Part shown: positions 1-7,993 of the stretch, one piece after another | Layout of the letters: every line of letters starts with the position of its first letter | Numbering within the stretch: the first letter of the stretch is position 1 | Assembly (NCBI RefSeq): GCF_028745735.1 | Contig: NZ_JAQZSM010000006.1 | Location: 1-64,000, forward strand | Direction: 5' to 3' | Source of the DNA: Roseinatronobacter alkalisoli | GTDB lineage: Bacteria; Pseudomonadota; Alphaproteobacteria; Rhodobacterales; Rhodobacteraceae | Length of the DNA: 64,000 bases | Notes under the pieces: generated by a model | Databases searched by the model: none | What the model was told of the DNA's origin: nothing | The model's input: only the letters and a program-made list of their open reading frames with translations | Translations under genes and position numbers: made by a program

Positions 1-128
1 AATCATGTTTGGCAGGCTCAAGGACTGGCGGCGTGTCGCAACCCGCTATGATCGCTGCCCAAAAGTCTTCCTCTCAGCCATCGCGCTCGCCGCTACAGTC
101 ATCTATTGGCTATGAGTCCTGACCCTAA
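1..128 (+). mobile_element. Right end of an IS5-family insertion sequence (IS427-like), cut by the window edge
   Basis: The first 115 bases encode the end of a transposase. The terminal sequence after its stop, AGTCCTGACCC, reads GGGTCAGGACT from outside and is a plausible terminal inverted repeat. The boundary near 126-131 is inferred: the AAA-ATPase reading frame on the minus strand stops making family sense at the TAA at 126-128, and TNA targets are usual for this IS group. The left end and target duplication lie outside the window. Confidence 0.75.
2..115 (+). CDS. IS5-family transposase, C-terminal 37 residues
   Basis: The plus-strand frame beginning at base 2 reads IMFGRLKDWRRVATRYDRCP and ends ALAATVIYWL before TGA at 113-115. 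This tail (MFGRLKDWRRVATRYD, then an alanine-rich hydrophobic end) is characteristic of the DDE transposases of the IS427 group of IS5, recognised from memory of the family. The DDE catalytic residues lie upstream of the window, so whether the element is active cannot be judged. The IS sits tail-to-tail with the interrupted AAA-ATPase gene. Confidence 0.8.
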   Translation: MMFGRLKDWRRVATRYDRCPKVFLSAIALAATVIYWL

Positions 129-686
129 CATGTCGGCGATGCTTTGAAACGTATCATCACTTTCAAGACGATCAAACTCATCGACTATTACACATGGAGA
201 TTTATCTATATCAGAGGGCTGTATTGCATGCCTCACCAAAGCACTTGCTTGATTAGGTGTGATACTTTCATTCACAGTCAACATATCCGCAGTTTCTCCA
301 GCAAGTGTTATTCCTGCAATTTTTATTTGTCCCTTAAATTTGATCCCCTTCAAGATACTTGGATTTCTCTCTGCTGCGTCGTTAACTATGTCTTGCAAGA
401 GACTGCGGAAATTAGTTTTTTTACCGCAAGCAACGACTGAAACCAACTCGACCAAGTCATTATGTACCTGACAGGCGGTATGGCCGACAGATGTTTTACC
501 TATCCCACGCGCGCCCCAGATAAATGGATGAGCACCGGGCGTTTCGAATGCATCTAACATTTCATTAATATTTTTAGTTCTTCCCTTGAGCTGTTGACTC
601 ACCTCTATATGCCTTGAGGGATGCAATAGGTTGTCTAAGCGAGCTCTAAAAGACTTACGATCTAAACCTATAGAATTTTTATTCAT
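99..686 (-). pseudogene. AAA-type ATPase gene, truncated by the IS insertion
   Basis: The 195-residue frame has a good Walker A motif (GARGIGKTS, about residues 58-66) and a Walker B-like CVIVDEFDRL near residue 165. It breaks off soon afterwards at SIADM and runs about ten codons into the IS end before a stop, so sensor and C-terminal parts are lost. The start at 686 gives MNKNSIGLDRKSF. Base composition is much more AT-rich than the rest of the window, pointing to recent transfer. STAND-like or phage-defence ATPases often look like this, but the specific family was not recognised and no partner gene is visible. The remainder may lie beyond the IS, left of the window. Confidence 0.7.
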
Positions 687-836
687 CTCGCCGCCCTATC
701 AATTTTCCAATATGATCACATTCGCTACTAGTGCCCACCATATGCCCCAACCCTCACCCGCGCAAGCGCGCACCCCCTTCACATCCCCCCCATACCCAAG
801 TATAGCGCCCTCTGACCCAATCTAGGAGCCGTTCGG
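687..836. other. AT-to-GC transition gap between the transferred AAA gene and the core gene suhB
   Basis: No gene seen. Composition changes from AT-rich to C-rich across about 150 bases. The gap should hold the promoters for the AAA gene (leftward) and for the phosphatase (rightward). A weak AGGAG-like ribosome site (taggagccg, about 823-831) precedes the ATG at 837. Confidence 0.4.
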
Positions 837-1631
837 ATGCAAGGCAGTGCCAACCTCAACCTGATGATCAAGGCCGCGCGCAAGGCGGGCCGCGCTTTGG
901 TCAAGGATTTCCGCGAAGTGGAAAACCTTCAGGTGTCGTCCAAGGCCGCAGGCGATTTCGTCAGCCGCGCCGATATTGCCGCTGAACGCATCATCCGCGA
1001 CGATCTGATGGAAGCGCGCCCCAATTACGGCTGGCTGGGCGAGGAGACCGACCCGGTCGAGGGCAAGGACCCCACCCGTCGCTGGATCGTGGACCCGCTG
1101 GACGGGACCACCAACTACCTGCACGGCCTGCCGCATTGGGCCGTGTCCATCGCGCTGGAATTCAAGGGCGAGATTATCGCCGCAGTGGTGTTCGACCCCG
1201 CTAAGGATGAAATGTTCGTCGCCGAGAAAGGTGCGGGCACCTTCATGAATGACAAGCGCCTGCGCGTGTCAAACCGCAACACGATGCTGGAATGCATCTT
1301 TGCCACCGGCGTGCCCTTTGCCGCCAAGAAAACCCTGCCCGCCACACTGCATGATCTGGCGCAACTGATGCCCGCATGTGCCGGTGTGCGGCGCTGGGGG
1401 GCTGCGTCGCTTGATCTGGCCTATGTGGCGGCCGGCCGGTTCGACGGGTATTGGGAACGCGAAGTACAGCCTTGGGATATTGCCGCAGGGTTGTTGCTGG
1501 TACGCGAGGCGGGCGGGTTCATCGCGCCAATCCGCGAAGGCACGGATATTCTGGAACGCGGCGAAGTGATCGCAGCCAATTCCGGCATTTTCGACAGCTT
1601 TGCGCGCACCCTGCGCAAACGCCCGGAATAA
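837..1631 (+). CDS. suhB: Inositol-1-monophosphatase family protein
   Basis: A 264-residue cytoplasmic phosphatase of the FIG superfamily, which hydrolyses inositol monophosphate or related phosphates with Mg2+. The metal-site motifs are complete: GEE at 68-70, WIVDPLDGTTNY at 83-94 and WDIAAG at 213-218. Length is normal for the family. It stands alone between the AT-rich AAA gene and the convergent RpiR regulator. In bacteria SuhB also acts as an rRNA transcription and antitermination factor, so catalysis may not be its only role. Family assignment is firm; the true substrate cannot be told from sequence. Confidence 0.92.
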   Translation: MQGSANLNLMIKAARKAGRALVKDFREVENLQVSSKAAGDFVSRADIAAERIIRDDLMEARPNYGWLGEETDPVEGKDPTRRWIVDPLDGTTNYLHGLPHWAVSIALEFKGEIIAAVVFDPAKDEMFVAEKGAGTFMNDKRLRVSNRNTMLECIFATGVPFAAKKTLPATLHDLAQLMPACAGVRRWGAASLDLAYVAAGRFDGYWEREVQPWDIAAGLLLVREAGGFIAPIREGTDILERGEVIAANSGIFDSFARTLRKRPE

Positions 1632-1642
1632 GCCCGCGCCTG

Positions 1643-2512
1643 CTATCGAATCCGCTTGAACAGGCGCATCTGCTCGTAAAGCGATTCCATGCGTTCCAGC
1701 CTTTCGCTGGTATCGGCCCAGTTGCGTTCCTGAATGCGTGCAAGCATCGCTTCCACAATGGCGACAAGGGGCACGACTGTATCCCATGCGGACGGCACTT
1801 CGATATGACTGGCAAGGATATGGCGCGCAACGCTGGCCGCAGGGGACACCCATCTGTCGGTCAGCAGGATAATCTCGACGCCCTGTTCATTCGCCAGTTC
1901 GGCAAGCTGCATCACCGATGGCTCATACCGGCGAATGTCGAACACCACCAACACATCGCGTTCGGTCATGTCCAGCAGCGCGGGCGGCCAGGTATTGGGC
2001 AGGCTGGACAGCAGCGACACATCCGCGCGCATCACCTTCAGCGCGGTGGCAAAGTATTCCGCGATGGATCGCGTCAACCGCCCGCCCACCATATGCACAG
2101 GGCGCGACTTGTCCGACAGAATGCGCGCCGCTTCGTCAAAGCTGGCCAGGTCCTGCTGACTGAGCGTCAGGTTCACATTTTCGATCACGCTTTGGGCAAA
2201 GCGGTTCAGAATATGATCACGCGCGCCGACACCCGCCCATTTTTCGTGCTTTGCTATCGGCGAGGCCAGTCTTTCGCCCAGATCTTCATGAAGCTGCGCG
2301 CGAAATTCCGGATAACCTGAAAACCCCAGTTTGCGCACCAGCCGCACCACTGTCGGCCCCGACACTTCTGCGGCGCGCGCCACGTCTGACACACTGCCCA
2401 GCACGGAAACCGGGAAATTACTAAGCATATAGGCCGCAAGCTGCCGTTCGGCCCGTGTCAGGTCCGGCATTGCCGCGCGCAACCGCGCTTCCAGTGTGTC
2501 GATAGGTTTCAT
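1643..2512 (-). CDS. MurR/RpiR-family transcriptional regulator
   Basis: A 289-residue repressor or activator with an N-terminal RpiR helix-turn-helix (about residues 15-75, including DVARAAEVSGPTVVRLVRKLGF) and a C-terminal SIS sugar-phosphate-type sensing domain (about 120-260). I chose the ATG at 2512 over the one at 2536 because it follows a strong GGGGAGG ribosome site. It is divergent from the amidohydrolase and TRAP cluster starting at 2641, and the intergenic gap contains a perfect TGTAAT-N4-ATTACA dyad. It therefore probably controls that cluster and itself. The ligand is unknown; SIS domains usually bind phosphosugars, but this branch often controls other catabolic genes. Confidence 0.88.
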   Translation of the reverse strand: MKPIDTLEARLRAAMPDLTRAERQLAAYMLSNFPVSVLGSVSDVARAAEVSGPTVVRLVRKLGFSGYPEFRAQLHEDLGERLASPIAKHEKWAGVGARDHILNRFAQSVIENVNLTLSQQDLASFDEAARILSDKSRPVHMVGGRLTRSIAEYFATALKVMRADVSLLSSLPNTWPPALLDMTERDVLVVFDIRRYEPSVMQLAELANEQGVEIILLTDRWVSPAASVARHILASHIEVPSAWDTVVPLVAIVEAMLARIQERNWADTSERLERMESLYEQMRLFKRIR

Positions 2513-2542
2513 GCCTCCCCCTGAAAGAACCTGCAACAGGTC

Positions 2543-2558
2543 TGTAATGTTTATTACA
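2543..2558. promoter_or_regulatory. Candidate RpiR operator, TGTAAT-N4-ATTACA
   Basis: A perfect 6-bp inverted repeat with a 4-base spacer in the divergent gap between rpiR (start 2512) and the amidohydrolase gene. A TTGACG hexamer at 2582-2587 could be a -35 element for the rightward promoter. Assignment to the neighbouring RpiR protein is an inference from position and symmetry. Confidence 0.5.
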
Positions 2559-2640
2559 AAAAATCAATACAAGAAAAAGTCTTGACGAAATCAACCTGGA
2601 TGCGGCAGGCTTGCACGAAAGGCAGCATGGGCGCTTACTG

Positions 2641-3492
2641 ATGTCACACCCTGACATTGCGACTTTTGACGGGACATCCCCATCTGTGACTGGCGACTGG
2701 TCAGGCACCTGCGATGCCTGGGGTGCAACAGGCGCGGCGCAGCCGGACGCGTTGGTTCCGCAGATCATGCTGATCTGCGAACACGCGTCAAATGCCACCG
2801 CCCCCCCTTGGGCGCAGTTTGACGACGCGCCCGCGCAGATGTCGGCGCATGTTGCCAGCGATCCGGGCGCACTGGGGCTGGCGCGGGCATTGGGGGAAAA
2901 TCTGGGCCGGGCGACCGGCGCGGCGGAACTGGTGCATGCGCCCCTGTCGCGGTTGATCTATGACCTGAACCGCAGCCCTGAACGCATGGATGCCATGCCA
3001 TCCGTGTCCGAAACATTCCATATCACGCAGAATCAGGGGTTGGATACCGCCCAGCGCATGGCACGGATGCAGGCGCTGTATCTGCCGTTTCACAACCATG
3101 TCCGCGCCCGTATTGCGCGCGCGCTTCTGCTTGGCACCCGCCCCTGTATCGTGACCATCCATTCCTTCACACCTACATGGTATGGCCAGCCGCGCGATGT
3201 GGAATTCGGTATCATTCATGACGACGCGCCTGAATTTGCGCAGGCCATTCTGGCGCATTCCCCCGATACCGGCCTGACAACGCGGTTGAACGAACCCTAT
3301 AGCGCCGCCGACCATGTGACCCATACGCTGCGCTTGCATGCCCTGCCCTATTTCCTTCCCAATGCCATGCTGGAATTGCGCAATGACCTGATTGCCAGCG
3401 CAGCGCAGCAAACCGATATCGCCGCGCGGCTGGCCCCGGCCATTCTGCGAGCCATGCAAAATGTGAAGGATGGCCCATGCCCGCAGCCCTGA
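2641..3492 (+). CDS. N-formylglutamate amidohydrolase family protein
   Basis: A zinc-dependent amidase of the FGase family (PF05013 type), 283 residues from the ATG at 2641; a TTG at 2611 would add ten residues and the start is not certain. Family landmarks are visible: an N-terminal LICEHASN, a central IYDLNRSPER, VTIHSFTP (metal region) and LELRNDL near the end. Characterised members split N-formylglutamate in histidine degradation, but no hut genes occur here. It overlaps the TRAP small subunit by 16 bases, so the two are translated together. In this cluster it could instead hydrolyse a gamma-glutamyl or other N-acyl amide intermediate, which is inference. Confidence 0.8.
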   Translation: MSHPDIATFDGTSPSVTGDWSGTCDAWGATGAAQPDALVPQIMLICEHASNATAPPWAQFDDAPAQMSAHVASDPGALGLARALGENLGRATGAAELVHAPLSRLIYDLNRSPERMDAMPSVSETFHITQNQGLDTAQRMARMQALYLPFHNHVRARIARALLLGTRPCIVTIHSFTPTWYGQPRDVEFGIIHDDAPEFAQAILAHSPDTGLTTRLNEPYSAADHVTHTLRLHALPYFLPNAMLELRNDLIASAAQQTDIAARLAPAILRAMQNVKDGPCPQP

Positions 3493-3983
3493 TCACCTAT
3501 GTCCGCTGGGTAGAGGCGCTGAATTACCGTGTAGGGCGGCTGGCCATGTGGGGGCTGTTCGCGCTTATGGCGGTGCTGATGTGGGGTGCCATTGCGCGCG
3601 CGGGCTTCAGCCCACAGATATGGACCGATGAAATGGCGCAGTTCCTGCTGCTCGGCTATTTCATGCTGGGGGGTGCCTATTCGCTGCAGCTGGGGTCCGC
3701 AGTGCGAATGGACCTGCTGTATTCACGCTGGTCGGACCGCAGCAAGGCCGCAGTGGATGCCATCACCATTTTCACACTGCTGGTCTATCTGGGTGTGCTG
3801 TTATGGGGCGGTATTGAAAGCACCCAATACGCGCTGGAATATGGCGAACGCCGTCGCGGGCTGTGGCGGCCCTATATGGCCCCCATCAAGATTGTCATGT
3901 GTATCGGCATCGTGCTGATGATCCTGCAATGCACCGCCTTTCTGATCCGCGACATTGCCAAACTACGGGGCAAGGACATCTGA
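3477..3983 (+). CDS. TRAP transporter small permease subunit (DctQ type)
   Basis: A 168-residue inner-membrane protein with four predicted hydrophobic segments (about 22-42, 55-72, 95-115, 134-152), the normal DctQ layout. The motif TDEMAQFLLLGYFMLGG around 51-67 resembles the conserved region of the family. It starts inside the end of the amidohydrolase gene and its stop overlaps the next start as ATGA at 3982-3985. It forms the membrane unit with the large subunit that follows and uses the binding protein encoded at 5390. Confidence 0.88.
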   Translation: MPAALITYVRWVEALNYRVGRLAMWGLFALMAVLMWGAIARAGFSPQIWTDEMAQFLLLGYFMLGGAYSLQLGSAVRMDLLYSRWSDRSKAAVDAITIFTLLVYLGVLLWGGIESTQYALEYGERRRGLWRPYMAPIKIVMCIGIVLMILQCTAFLIRDIAKLRGKDI

Positions 3984-5308
3984 TGTCATATGAAATGATT
4001 GCAGCCCTGATGTTCGGGACCATGCTGGTGGTCATGCTGACTGGCCAGCGCATGTTCGGCGTCATCGGTTTTGTCGCGGTGGTTGCGGCCATCGGGTTAT
4101 GGGGCGAACGGGGCGGGCATGATCTGGCATTTGCGCAGACCATCAAGCTGATGAACTGGTTTCCGCTGATGACGCTGCCGATGTTCGTTTTCATGGGTTA
4201 TGTGCTGTCGGAAAGCAAACTGGCCGATGATCTGTATCGCATGTTCCATGTCTGGTTCGGCCCGGTGCCCGGCGGGCTGGCGATCGGGACGATTGTGCTG
4301 ATGGTGCTGATTTCGGCCATGAACGGGCTGAGCGTGGCGGGCATGGCAATCGGCGCCACAATCGCGCTGCCCGAATTGCTGAAGCGAAATTACGACAAGC
4401 GGATGGTCACGGGCGTCATACAAGCCGGGTCCAGCCTTGGCATTCTGGTACCACCTTCGGTGGTGCTGGTGCTGTACGCCATGATCGCGCGCCAGCCTGT
4501 GGGGCAGTTATGGATGGCGGGGCTGTTGCCGGGGCTGATGCTGGCGGTGCTGTTCATCATCTATATCTGGATACGCTGCAAGATTAACCCCGCCCTTGGC
4601 CCGACCATAGACCCCGCGGAACTGGCCAGTGTCACCCGCGCGGAAAAATACCGCCTGCTGCTGGCGGGGCTGATGCCGCTGGGCATTTTCGCAGTGATGA
4701 TGGTGCCGTTCGTGCTGGGATATACGCGGCTGGTCGAAAGTTCGGTTGTGGGCGCTGTGGCGGCGCTGGCGGTGTCCTTCCTGAAGGGCCGCATGAGCTG
4801 GGATGTGTTGGAACGCTGCACCCGCAAGACGCTGGCGATTTCATGCATGTTCCTGTGGATCATCCTTGCCGCGCTGGCTTTCGGCGCAGTGTTCGACGGG
4901 CTGCGCGCGGTCGATTTCGTGCGTGCGCTGTTCATGGATAACCTGGGCCTTGGGCGCTGGGAAATCCTGATTCTGATGCAGATTTCCTTTATCCTGATGG
5001 GCATGTTTCTGGACGACACGGCGATGCTGGTCATTGTCGCGCCACTTTATGTGCCGATTGTGCGGATGCTGGAATTCGACCTGATCTGGTATGGCGTGCT
5101 TTATACCATCACCTGCCAGATCGCCTATATGACGCCGCCTTTCGGCTACAACCTGTTTCTGATGCGGGCCATGGCCCCGAAAGAAGTGTCCCTGATCGAC
5201 ATCTACCGCTCCATCGTGCCGTTTGTGGGGGTGATGATCATCGGCCTTGGGCTGGTGATGGCCTTCCCGCAAATCGCGCTTTGGCTGCCCGGCGTGGTGT
5301 TTCCATGA
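3983..5308 (+). CDS. TRAP transporter large permease subunit (DctM type)
   Basis: A 441-residue protein with a dozen or so hydrophobic segments. It couples Na+ entry to solute uptake together with the small subunit. Start chosen at the ATGA overlap (3983), giving MSYEMIAALMFG; the frame is open further upstream (from 3863) but that would overlap most of the small subunit. Family landmarks include SAMNGLSVAGMAIGATIALP, GSSLGILVPPSVVLVLY and MTPPFGYNLFLMR. It is followed by an 81-base gap and then the binding-protein gene. Confidence 0.9.
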   Translation: MSYEMIAALMFGTMLVVMLTGQRMFGVIGFVAVVAAIGLWGERGGHDLAFAQTIKLMNWFPLMTLPMFVFMGYVLSESKLADDLYRMFHVWFGPVPGGLAIGTIVLMVLISAMNGLSVAGMAIGATIALPELLKRNYDKRMVTGVIQAGSSLGILVPPSVVLVLYAMIARQPVGQLWMAGLLPGLMLAVLFIIYIWIRCKINPALGPTIDPAELASVTRAEKYRLLLAGLMPLGIFAVMMVPFVLGYTRLVESSVVGAVAALAVSFLKGRMSWDVLERCTRKTLAISCMFLWIILAALAFGAVFDGLRAVDFVRALFMDNLGLGRWEILILMQISFILMGMFLDDTAMLVIVAPLYVPIVRMLEFDLIWYGVLYTITCQIAYMTPPFGYNLFLMRAMAPKEVSLIDIYRSIVPFVGVMIIGLGLVMAFPQIALWLPGVVFP

Positions 5309-5389
5309 CCCCGGACAGCCCATGCCCCCCGACAGAAGGCGCGGATAACGCGCCCGGATAACTGAAACCCAAGACAGGAAGGAAGACCC

Positions 5390-6427
5390 ATGACAACGAC
5401 AAGACGGAAGTTTCTGACCACCAGCGCCCTTGGCGGGGCTGCAACACTCGCCGCACCGGCGGTGCGCGCGCAATCCACCATCCGCTGGCGGTTGCAGACC
5501 TATGCAGGTGCCGCCCTTGGCGCACAGGTGGCCAAACCCGCCATCGATATGTTCAACGCCATCGCAGGCGATGAAATGCAGATCGACCTGTATTATGCCG
5601 ACCAGCTTGTGCCAACGGAAGAACTGTTTCAGGCCATGCAGCGCGGCACCATTGATGCTGTGCAATCCGACGATGACAGCATGGCCAGCCCCACCGAAGT
5701 GACCGTGTTCGGCGGCTATTTCCCTTTTGCCAGCCGCTATTCGCTGGACGTGCCCGCGCTGTTCAACGACTGGGGCCTGAATGAAATCTGGGCCGAAGAA
5801 TATGAGAAAGTGGGCGTCAAGCATATCTCGGCGGGGTCGTGGGATCCGTGCCATTTCATCACCTCATCGCCGATCACATCGCTGGACGATCTGCAGGGCA
5901 AGCGGGTATTTACCTTCCCGACAGCGGGGCGGTTCCTGTCGCAATTCGGTGTGGTGCCGGTCAGCGTGCCCTGGGAAGATGTGGAAATCGCATTGCAGAC
6001 ACGCGAGATTGACGGCGTGGCCTGGTGCGGGATCACGGAAGCCTATGAAGTGGGCTGGGCCGATATCTGCAGCCATTTCCTGACCAACAATATCTCTGGC
6101 GCGTGGATCGGGCATTTCTTTGCCAATATGGACCGCTGGAACGAATTGCCCGAACATCTGCGCAACCTGATGGCCACTTGTTTCGAGCAGTCGCATTACT
6201 ATCGCCAGCACTGGTACTGGGCGGGCGAAGCGCGGCTGCGCACAGAAGGTGACAAGCTGGAACTGACATCCATCCCGGATGCGGAATGGGGCAGTGTTGA
6301 AGGTGCAGCGCGGGATTTCTGGGAAGAAATCGCCGCCGAATCCGACACCAAACGCCGCGTGGTCGAGGTGTTCCGCGCCTATAACGCCGCGATGGACAAG
6401 GCGGGCCGCCCCTATCGCTACAGCTAG
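5390..6427 (+). CDS. TRAP transporter solute-binding protein (DctP type), Tat-exported
   Basis: A 345-residue periplasmic binding protein. The N-terminus has a twin-arginine signal, TTTRRKFLTTSALGGAATLA, with cleavage likely after AVRA (about residue 27). The body has the DctP pattern, including ITSLDDLQGKRVFT and the usual substrate-carboxylate region. The ligand is not readable from sequence; the closest type I recall is the TRAP group annotated for mannitol/chloroaromatic-type compounds, which is not informative. A GGAAGGAAGA ribosome site precedes the ATG. It ends the TRAP triplet and is followed by a strong hairpin. Confidence 0.88.
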   Translation: MTTTRRKFLTTSALGGAATLAAPAVRAQSTIRWRLQTYAGAALGAQVAKPAIDMFNAIAGDEMQIDLYYADQLVPTEELFQAMQRGTIDAVQSDDDSMASPTEVTVFGGYFPFASRYSLDVPALFNDWGLNEIWAEEYEKVGVKHISAGSWDPCHFITSSPITSLDDLQGKRVFTFPTAGRFLSQFGVVPVSVPWEDVEIALQTREIDGVAWCGITEAYEVGWADICSHFLTNNISGAWIGHFFANMDRWNELPEHLRNLMATCFEQSHYYRQHWYWAGEARLRTEGDKLELTSIPDAEWGSVEGAARDFWEEIAAESDTKRRVVEVFRAYNAAMDKAGRPYRYS

Positions 6428-6447
6428 GGCCGGTTGACCAACAAAGG

Positions 6448-6470
6448 GCGGGGGGCTGTCTGCCCCCCGC
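6448..6470 (+). terminator. GC-rich hairpin after the TRAP binding-protein gene
   Basis: GCGGGGGGC, a 5-base loop, then GCCCCCCGC: a perfect 9-bp stem 21 bases after the stop. There is no clean T-run right behind it (GATATTTTC follows about 10 bases later), so it may stabilise the mRNA end or attenuate rather than fully terminate. Confidence 0.6.
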
Positions 6471-6542
6471 ACCCCCCGAGGATATTTTCACCAGAATGAA
6501 GCGGATATACGCGCATGCCGGATGTGGCAGGAGGACAGGTTG

Positions 6543-7910
6543 ATGGCGGCTGAAATGACATTGCAGCAATTGCAGGCGGGTTTTGATGCCGGTGAGATTG
6601 ACACGGTTCTGGTGGCCGCCCCCGATATGCAGGGCCGGTTGATGGGCAAGCGGTTTCATGCCGCGCATTTTCTGGCATCGGGGTATGAAGAAACGCATTG
6701 CTGCAATTACCTGCTGGCCACCGATATGGAGATGCTGACTGTTGAAGGGTATGCATCGACAAGCTGGGCGAAGGGCTATGGCGATTACATGATGAAGCCC
6801 GATCTTGCCACGCTGCGTCGTCTGCCCTGGCTGGAGGGAACGGCGCTGGTGCTGTGCGATCTGGTGGATCATCACACGCATGCCGAGATCACGATTTCAC
6901 CGCGTGCGATACTGAAGCGCCAGATCGCGCGGGCGCAGGCCATGGGCTATGTGCCGATGGCGGCGACGGAGCTGGAATTCTATATTTTCGAGCAAAGCTA
7001 TGAGGCATTGCGCGATCAGGGCACGGACCGGCTGACGCCGATTTCGGCCTATAATGAAGATTACCACCTGTTCCAGACCACCAAGGAAGAGCCGCTGATG
7101 CGGGCCTTGCGCAATGGTCTGTATGGCGCGGGAATTCCGGTGGAGAATTCCAAGGGCGAGGCAGAGGCCGGACAGGCGGAAATCAATATCCGCTATGCCG
7201 ATATGCTCACCACCGCCGATTATCATGTGATCACCAAGCAGGCGACCAAGGAAATCGCGCATGGTCTGGGCAAATCCGTGACCTTCATGGCGAAATATGA
7301 CCACCGGCGCGCGGGATCATCGAGCCATGTGCATCAGTCGCTATGGACGCCTGAGGGCGCGGCGGCCTTCATGGACGGGGATGCGGAATATGGCATGTCG
7401 GCCCTGATGCGCCAGTATATGGCCGGGCAACTGGCCCATGCGCGCGAGATCACGGCCTTTCTGGCCCCTAATGTGAACAGCTACAAACGCTTCTGCACGG
7501 GGATGTTCGCGCCCACAAAGGCCGTGTGGTCGCTGGATAACCGCACAGCGGGGTTCCGGGTGTGCGGCGATGGCAGCCGCGCCGTGCGTGTGGAATGCCG
7601 GATTGGCGGGGCGGATCTGAACCCCTATCTGGCCTGTGCCGCATTGCTGGCGGCTGGGCTTGCGGGGATCGAGCAGGGCATGGCGCTGGAGCCGGAACTG
7701 CACGGCGACATGTATGGTGCACGCGAGGCGCGCGAAATCCCGAAAACCCTGCGCGAAGCGGCAGACCTGCTGGACGGGTCAGAGATGCTGCGCGCGGCCT
7801 TTGGGGATGAGGTGGTGGAGCATTACACCCATGCCGCCCGGTGGGAGATTTCGGAACATGACCGCGTGGTCACCGACTGGGAGCGCAGGCGGTTGCTGGA
7901 ACGGGGCTGA
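6543..7910 (+). CDS. Glutamine-synthetase-family ligase, probable gamma-glutamyl-amine synthetase
   Basis: A 455-residue GS-fold enzyme that is probably not an ordinary GlnA. GS motifs are present but diverged: ATELEFYIF (metal site), EAGQAEINIRYADM, RRAGSSSHVHQSL (ATP/metal region), a KRF-containing loop and RVECRIGGADLNPYLA near the end. This group includes PuuA- and IpuC-like enzymes, which join glutamate to an amine with ATP. Start chosen at 6543, eight bases after an AGGAGG site; an in-frame ATG at 6522 lies before that site. It is followed by aldehyde and alcohol dehydrogenases, which fits oxidation of a gamma-glutamylated amino alcohol or amine. The substrate is unknown. Confidence 0.85.
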   Translation: MAAEMTLQQLQAGFDAGEIDTVLVAAPDMQGRLMGKRFHAAHFLASGYEETHCCNYLLATDMEMLTVEGYASTSWAKGYGDYMMKPDLATLRRLPWLEGTALVLCDLVDHHTHAEITISPRAILKRQIARAQAMGYVPMAATELEFYIFEQSYEALRDQGTDRLTPISAYNEDYHLFQTTKEEPLMRALRNGLYGAGIPVENSKGEAEAGQAEINIRYADMLTTADYHVITKQATKEIAHGLGKSVTFMAKYDHRRAGSSSHVHQSLWTPEGAAAFMDGDAEYGMSALMRQYMAGQLAHAREITAFLAPNVNSYKRFCTGMFAPTKAVWSLDNRTAGFRVCGDGSRAVRVECRIGGADLNPYLACAALLAAGLAGIEQGMALEPELHGDMYGAREAREIPKTLREAADLLDGSEMLRAAFGDEVVEHYTHAARWEISEHDRVVTDWERRRLLERG

Positions 7911-7993
7911 GCAGGCGCCACCGCAGAACTGAGCTTTTTTTGGCAAGATGAAGCCCGCGACACAGGGATGCCGGGCAGAAAACAGGAGCGATA

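Noticed and set aside
2641-3492. Histidine utilisation (hut) role for the FGase-family enzyme
   Set aside because: No hutH, hutU, hutI or hutF is present nearby, and the gene is translationally coupled to a TRAP transporter.
3863-3982. Upstream extension of the TRAP large subunit
   Set aside because: It would overlap the small-subunit gene; the ATGA junction at 3982-3985 is the typical coupled start.
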